NCBI GenBank assembly: GCA_036337295.1
Contig: JAYZEN010000006.1
Coordinates: forward strand, 62,001-126,000
Direction of reading: 5' to 3'
Length of the DNA stretch: 64,000 nt
Origin: Ketobacter sp036337295
GTDB lineage: Bacteria > Pseudomonadota > Gammaproteobacteria > Pseudomonadales > Ketobacteraceae
Part shown: in pieces, positions 61,271 through 64,000 of the stretch
Layout of the letters: the number at the start of each line of letters is the position of its first letter
Numbering within the stretch: position 1 is the stretch's first letter
Made by a program: the position numbers and the translations under genes
Notes under the pieces: model-generated
Databases searched by the model: none
What the model was told of the DNA's origin: nothing
The model's input: only the letters and a program-made list of their open reading frames with translations

Positions 61271-63844
61271 ATGCGAATTGACCGATTGACCAGCAAACTG
61301 CAGATGGCGTTGTCCGATGCCCAGTCGATTGCAGTGGGGCGGGATCATAACTTTATTGAGCCGGTGCACGTGCTGTCGGCCATGCTGGAAGACGCCGGTG
61401 GCAGCATTAAACCGTTGCTGGCGCAGGCTGGTGCCAATGTGGGCCAGTTGAAGGACGAAGTCACCGCCCAACTGATCCGTTTGCCCCAGGTGCAGAACCA
61501 CGATGGCGACGTGCACATGTCCAATGACATGGGGCGCATTCTGAACGTGGCGGATAAATACGCGCAGCAGCGTGGTGACAAATACATTTCCAGTGAAATC
61601 GTGCTGCTGGCCATGGTGGAGGACAAAGGTGCCACCGGACAGATCTTCAAAAAGCTGGGCATCAGCAGGCAGGATCTGGAAACAGCCATTGAAAAAATTC
61701 GTGGGGGTGAACAAGTGAACGATCCCAATGCGGAAGAATCCCGTCAGGCGCTGGAGAAATACACTCTGGACCTGACCAAGCGCGCTGCCGACGGCAAACT
61801 GGACCCGGTGATCGGCCGCGATGATGAAATCCGGCGCACCATCCAGGTGTTGCAACGTCGCACCAAAAACAATCCGGTGTTGATCGGGGAACCCGGTGTG
61901 GGTAAAACCGCCATCGTGGAAGGCCTGGCGCAACGGGTGGTGAACGGAGAAGTGCCGGAAGGCCTCAAAAACAAGCGCGTGCTGTCCCTCGACATGGGCT
62001 CGCTGCTGGCTGGTGCCAAATATCGCGGTGAGTTCGAGGAGCGCCTCAAGTCCGTGTTGAATGAACTGGCAAAAGAAGAGGGCAGTGTGATCCTCTTCAT
62101 TGATGAGCTGCATACCATGGTCGGTGCCGGCAAAAGCGAAGGCGCCATGGATGCCGGCAATATGCTGAAGCCGGCGTTGGCCCGGGGTGAGTTGCATTGC
62201 GTCGGCGCCACCACGCTGGATGAATACCGTCAGTACATCGAAAAGGATGCCGCCTTGGAGCGCCGCTTTCAGAAGGTGTTGGTGGATCAGCCCTCGGTGG
62301 AAGACACCATTGCCATTCTGCGCGGATTGAAAGAGCGTTACGAAGTGCATCACGGCGTCAACATCACCGACTCCGCCATTGTGGAAGCCGCCAAATTGTC
62401 CCAACGCTACATCACGGATCGGCAGTTGCCGGACAAAGCCATTGACCTGATCGATGAGGCCGCCAGCCGTATTCGCATGGAGATGGATTCCAAGCCGGAA
62501 GAGTTGGATCGCCTGGACCGTCGCCTGATCCAGCTGAAGATGGAACGGGAAGCGCTGAAAAAAGAGGAAGACGAAGCCTCCCGCAAACGTCTGGACAAAC
62601 TCAACGACGACATCGATAAAATTGAAAAAGAGTACGCGGATCTGGATGAGGTCTGGACCGCAGAGAAAGCCTCACTGCACGGCAGTCAGCAGATCAAGGC
62701 GGATCTGGAACAGGCGCGTATTGATCTGGAGCAGGCCCGTCGCAGCGGCGACCTCACCAAAATGTCCGAGTTGCAGTATGGTCGTATTCCCGCGTTGGAA
62801 AAGCAGCTGGACATGGCGGCCCAGGCGGAAATGATGGAAATGAAACTGCTGCGCAATAAGGTAACGGAAGAGGAAATCGCCGAGGTGGTGTCCAAGTGGA
62901 CCGGTATTCCCGTGTCCAAAATGCTGGAAGGCGAGCGGGAAAAACTGCTGAAGATGGAGGATGCCTTGCATCAGCGTGTGGTGGGACAGGATGAGGCCAT
63001 CAAAGCGGTGTCTGATGCCATCCGTCGTTCCCGCGCCGGCTTGGCTGACCCGAACCGACCCAACGGATCATTCCTCTTTCTGGGGCCCACCGGTGTGGGT
63101 AAAACCGAACTGTGTAAAGCCTTGGCGACGTTCCTGTTTGATACCGAGGAGGCGTTGGTGCGCATCGATATGTCCGAGTTTATGGAGAAGCACTCCGTGG
63201 CCCGGTTGATCGGTGCCCCGCCAGGCTATGTGGGCTACGAAGAAGGCGGTTACCTGACCGAGAGCGTGCGCCGCAAACCCTATTCCGTGATTTTGCTGGA
63301 TGAGGTGGAGAAAGCGCACCCTGATGTGTTCAATATTCTTCTGCAGGTGCTGGAGGATGGACGCCTTACCGACGGGCAGGGGCGTACCGTGGATTTCCGC
63401 AACACGGTTATTGTCATGACCTCCAACATGGGCTCTGACGTCATTCAGACTATGGCAGGCGAAGAGCAATACGACCGTATGAAAGCCGCGGTGATGGACA
63501 TCGTGGCCACGCACTTCCGGCCGGAGTTGATCAACCGCATCGATGAGCTCGTGGTCTTCCATCCACTGTTGAATGAGCAGATCAAGGGCATTGCTGAGAT
63601 CCAGCTGGCCAACCTGCGTAAACGCCTGGCGGATCGGGATCTCGCCCTCGACTTGTCAGACGAGGTGATGGCCCGTCTGGTGGAAGCAGGCTTCGATCCG
63701 GTGTACGGTGCGAGGCCCTTGAAGCGGGCGATTCAGCGGGAGATCGAAAATCCCCTGGCCCAGTCCATTCTGAGTGGGGAGTTTCTGCCCGGGGATACCA
63801 TTCGCGGCGCCCTGGTGGAAAACGTTATCCGCTTCACCAAATAA
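61271..63844 (+). CDS. clpB: ATP-dependent disaggregase ClpB
   Basis: Solubilises aggregated proteins with DnaK. From MRIDRLTSKLQMALSDAQSI it has 857 residues, the standard length. The N domain (1-145) is followed by AAA-1 with IGEPGVGKTAIVEGLAQ, a middle coiled coil (about 410-525) and AAA-2 with GPTGVGKTELCKALA. The end, IRGALVENVIRF, is usual. The start is set by GAGGG nine bases upstream; 39 upstream codons are open but include the heat-shock promoter region. Confidence 0.97.
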   Translation: MRIDRLTSKLQMALSDAQSIAVGRDHNFIEPVHVLSAMLEDAGGSIKPLLAQAGANVGQLKDEVTAQLIRLPQVQNHDGDVHMSNDMGRILNVADKYAQQRGDKYISSEIVLLAMVEDKGATGQIFKKLGISRQDLETAIEKIRGGEQVNDPNAEESRQALEKYTLDLTKRAADGKLDPVIGRDDEIRRTIQVLQRRTKNNPVLIGEPGVGKTAIVEGLAQRVVNGEVPEGLKNKRVLSLDMGSLLAGAKYRGEFEERLKSVLNELAKEEGSVILFIDELHTMVGAGKSEGAMDAGNMLKPALARGELHCVGATTLDEYRQYIEKDAALERRFQKVLVDQPSVEDTIAILRGLKERYEVHHGVNITDSAIVEAAKLSQRYITDRQLPDKAIDLIDEAASRIRMEMDSKPEELDRLDRRLIQLKMEREALKKEEDEASRKRLDKLNDDIDKIEKEYADLDEVWTAEKASLHGSQQIKADLEQARIDLEQARRSGDLTKMSELQYGRIPALEKQLDMAAQAEMMEMKLLRNKVTEEEIAEVVSKWTGIPVSKMLEGEREKLLKMEDALHQRVVGQDEAIKAVSDAIRRSRAGLADPNRPNGSFLFLGPTGVGKTELCKALATFLFDTEEALVRIDMSEFMEKHSVARLIGAPPGYVGYEEGGYLTESVRRKPYSVILLDEVEKAHPDVFNILLQVLEDGRLTDGQGRTVDFRNTVIVMTSNMGSDVIQTMAGEEQYDRMKAAVMDIVATHFRPELINRIDELVVFHPLLNEQIKGIAEIQLANLRKRLADRDLALDLSDEVMARLVEAGFDPVYGARPLKRAIQREIENPLAQSILSGEFLPGDTIRGALVENVIRFTK

Positions 63845-63873
63845 CCACACATTCAACAGGTTAACTCCCTCGA

Positions 63874-63899
63874 AGAGGCCCGGGCATGTCCGGGCCTCT
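63874..63899 (+). terminator. Hairpin after clpB
   Basis: AGAGGCCCGG pairs perfectly with CCGGGCCTCT around six bases, 29 bases after clpB. The T run is poor (GCCGTTTGC), so termination strength is uncertain. Confidence 0.65.
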
Positions 63900-63930
63900 G
63901 CCGTTTGCATGCTTCCGGCGCAGCCTCGGG

Positions 63931-63969
63931 ATTCGTACTATTCTTAATAGATTGATGTGTAGTACGAAT
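63931..63969. repeat. 10-bp inverted repeat near window end
   Basis: ATTCGTACTA (63931-63940) and TAGTACGAAT (63960-63969) are perfect inverted copies 19 bases apart, with an AT-rich centre. It lies past the clpB hairpin and could be an operator or promoter site for a gene beyond the window. Confidence 0.55.
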
Positions 63970-64000
63970 GGTGCCAAGGCCAATTTCCTAATTGAGTTTT

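Noticed and set aside
1..64000. CRISPR arrays, rRNA genes, insertion sequences and riboswitches
   Set aside because: Looked for by eye; none seen. The repeats present are iterons, arm sites, operators and coding repeats.

Overview
This window comes from a gammaproteobacterial chromosome related to Pseudomonas and Alcanivorax. The main evidence is gene order. The run ispB, rplU-rpmA-obgE-proB, rpsT, murJ, ribF-ileS-lspA-fkpB-ispH, type IV minor pilin genes, thiO, pilR-pilS, PP0621-type gene, nadE, bamD, rluD-pgeF-clpB closely follows the order I know from Pseudomonas aeruginosa, with inserted or changed stretches. I do not name a genus.

Layout. Positions 1-2735 (minus) hold the cysS start (cut by the window edge) behind thrS. 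Positions 2.9-9 kb hold single metabolic and housekeeping genes: a globin, a 6-carboxytetrahydropterin-synthase-like protein, a dihydroorotase, an NDH-2-like flavoprotein, a peptide deformylase, an EVE-domain protein and a zinc-ribbon protein of unknown role. Positions 9-12.3 kb hold a short LuxR-type ATPase regulator followed by ETF-ubiquinone oxidoreductase, which passes fatty-acid oxidation electrons to quinone. Positions 12.5-17.9 kb hold two large membrane histidine kinases.

Positions 17914-23709 are a compact 5.8 kb integrative element inserted in the 3' end of a tRNA-Pro(CGG) gene. A 15-bp direct repeat flanks it. It carries a P4-type tyrosine integrase next to the tRNA, an AlpA-type regulator, a tightly packed operon of small winged-helix genes, a HigBA toxin-antitoxin pair with its own operators, a zinc-ribbon protein, and an AT-rich cargo gene of unknown function. 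Behind the replication-type winged-helix gene lie five 15-bp iterons whose start-to-start spacings are all multiples of 11 bp. This looks like a replication origin or a helically phased operator, and the whole resembles a minimal satellite-type island.

Positions 23.8-36.2 kb are housekeeping (isoprenoids, ribosomal proteins, proline, lipid II flipping, riboflavin/FAD, Ile-tRNA, lipoprotein processing). Positions 36.4-52.1 kb carry two successive type IV minor-pilin/PilY1 gene sets. The first includes a PilY1 of about 1800 residues enlarged by a coiled-coil insertion of about 600 residues between the vWA and propeller domains. The second has an AlgR-type box and a promoter upstream and an inverted fimT-like gene at its end. 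PilS-PilR, which control pilin transcription in relatives, follow. The window ends with bamD, rluD, pgeF and clpB, the last behind a clear sigma-32 promoter.

The best candidates for something undescribed are the phased iteron array with its small-gene operon in the tRNA-Pro island, the AT-rich orphan gene in that island, and the coiled-coil PilY1 with the paired pilus-tip gene sets.
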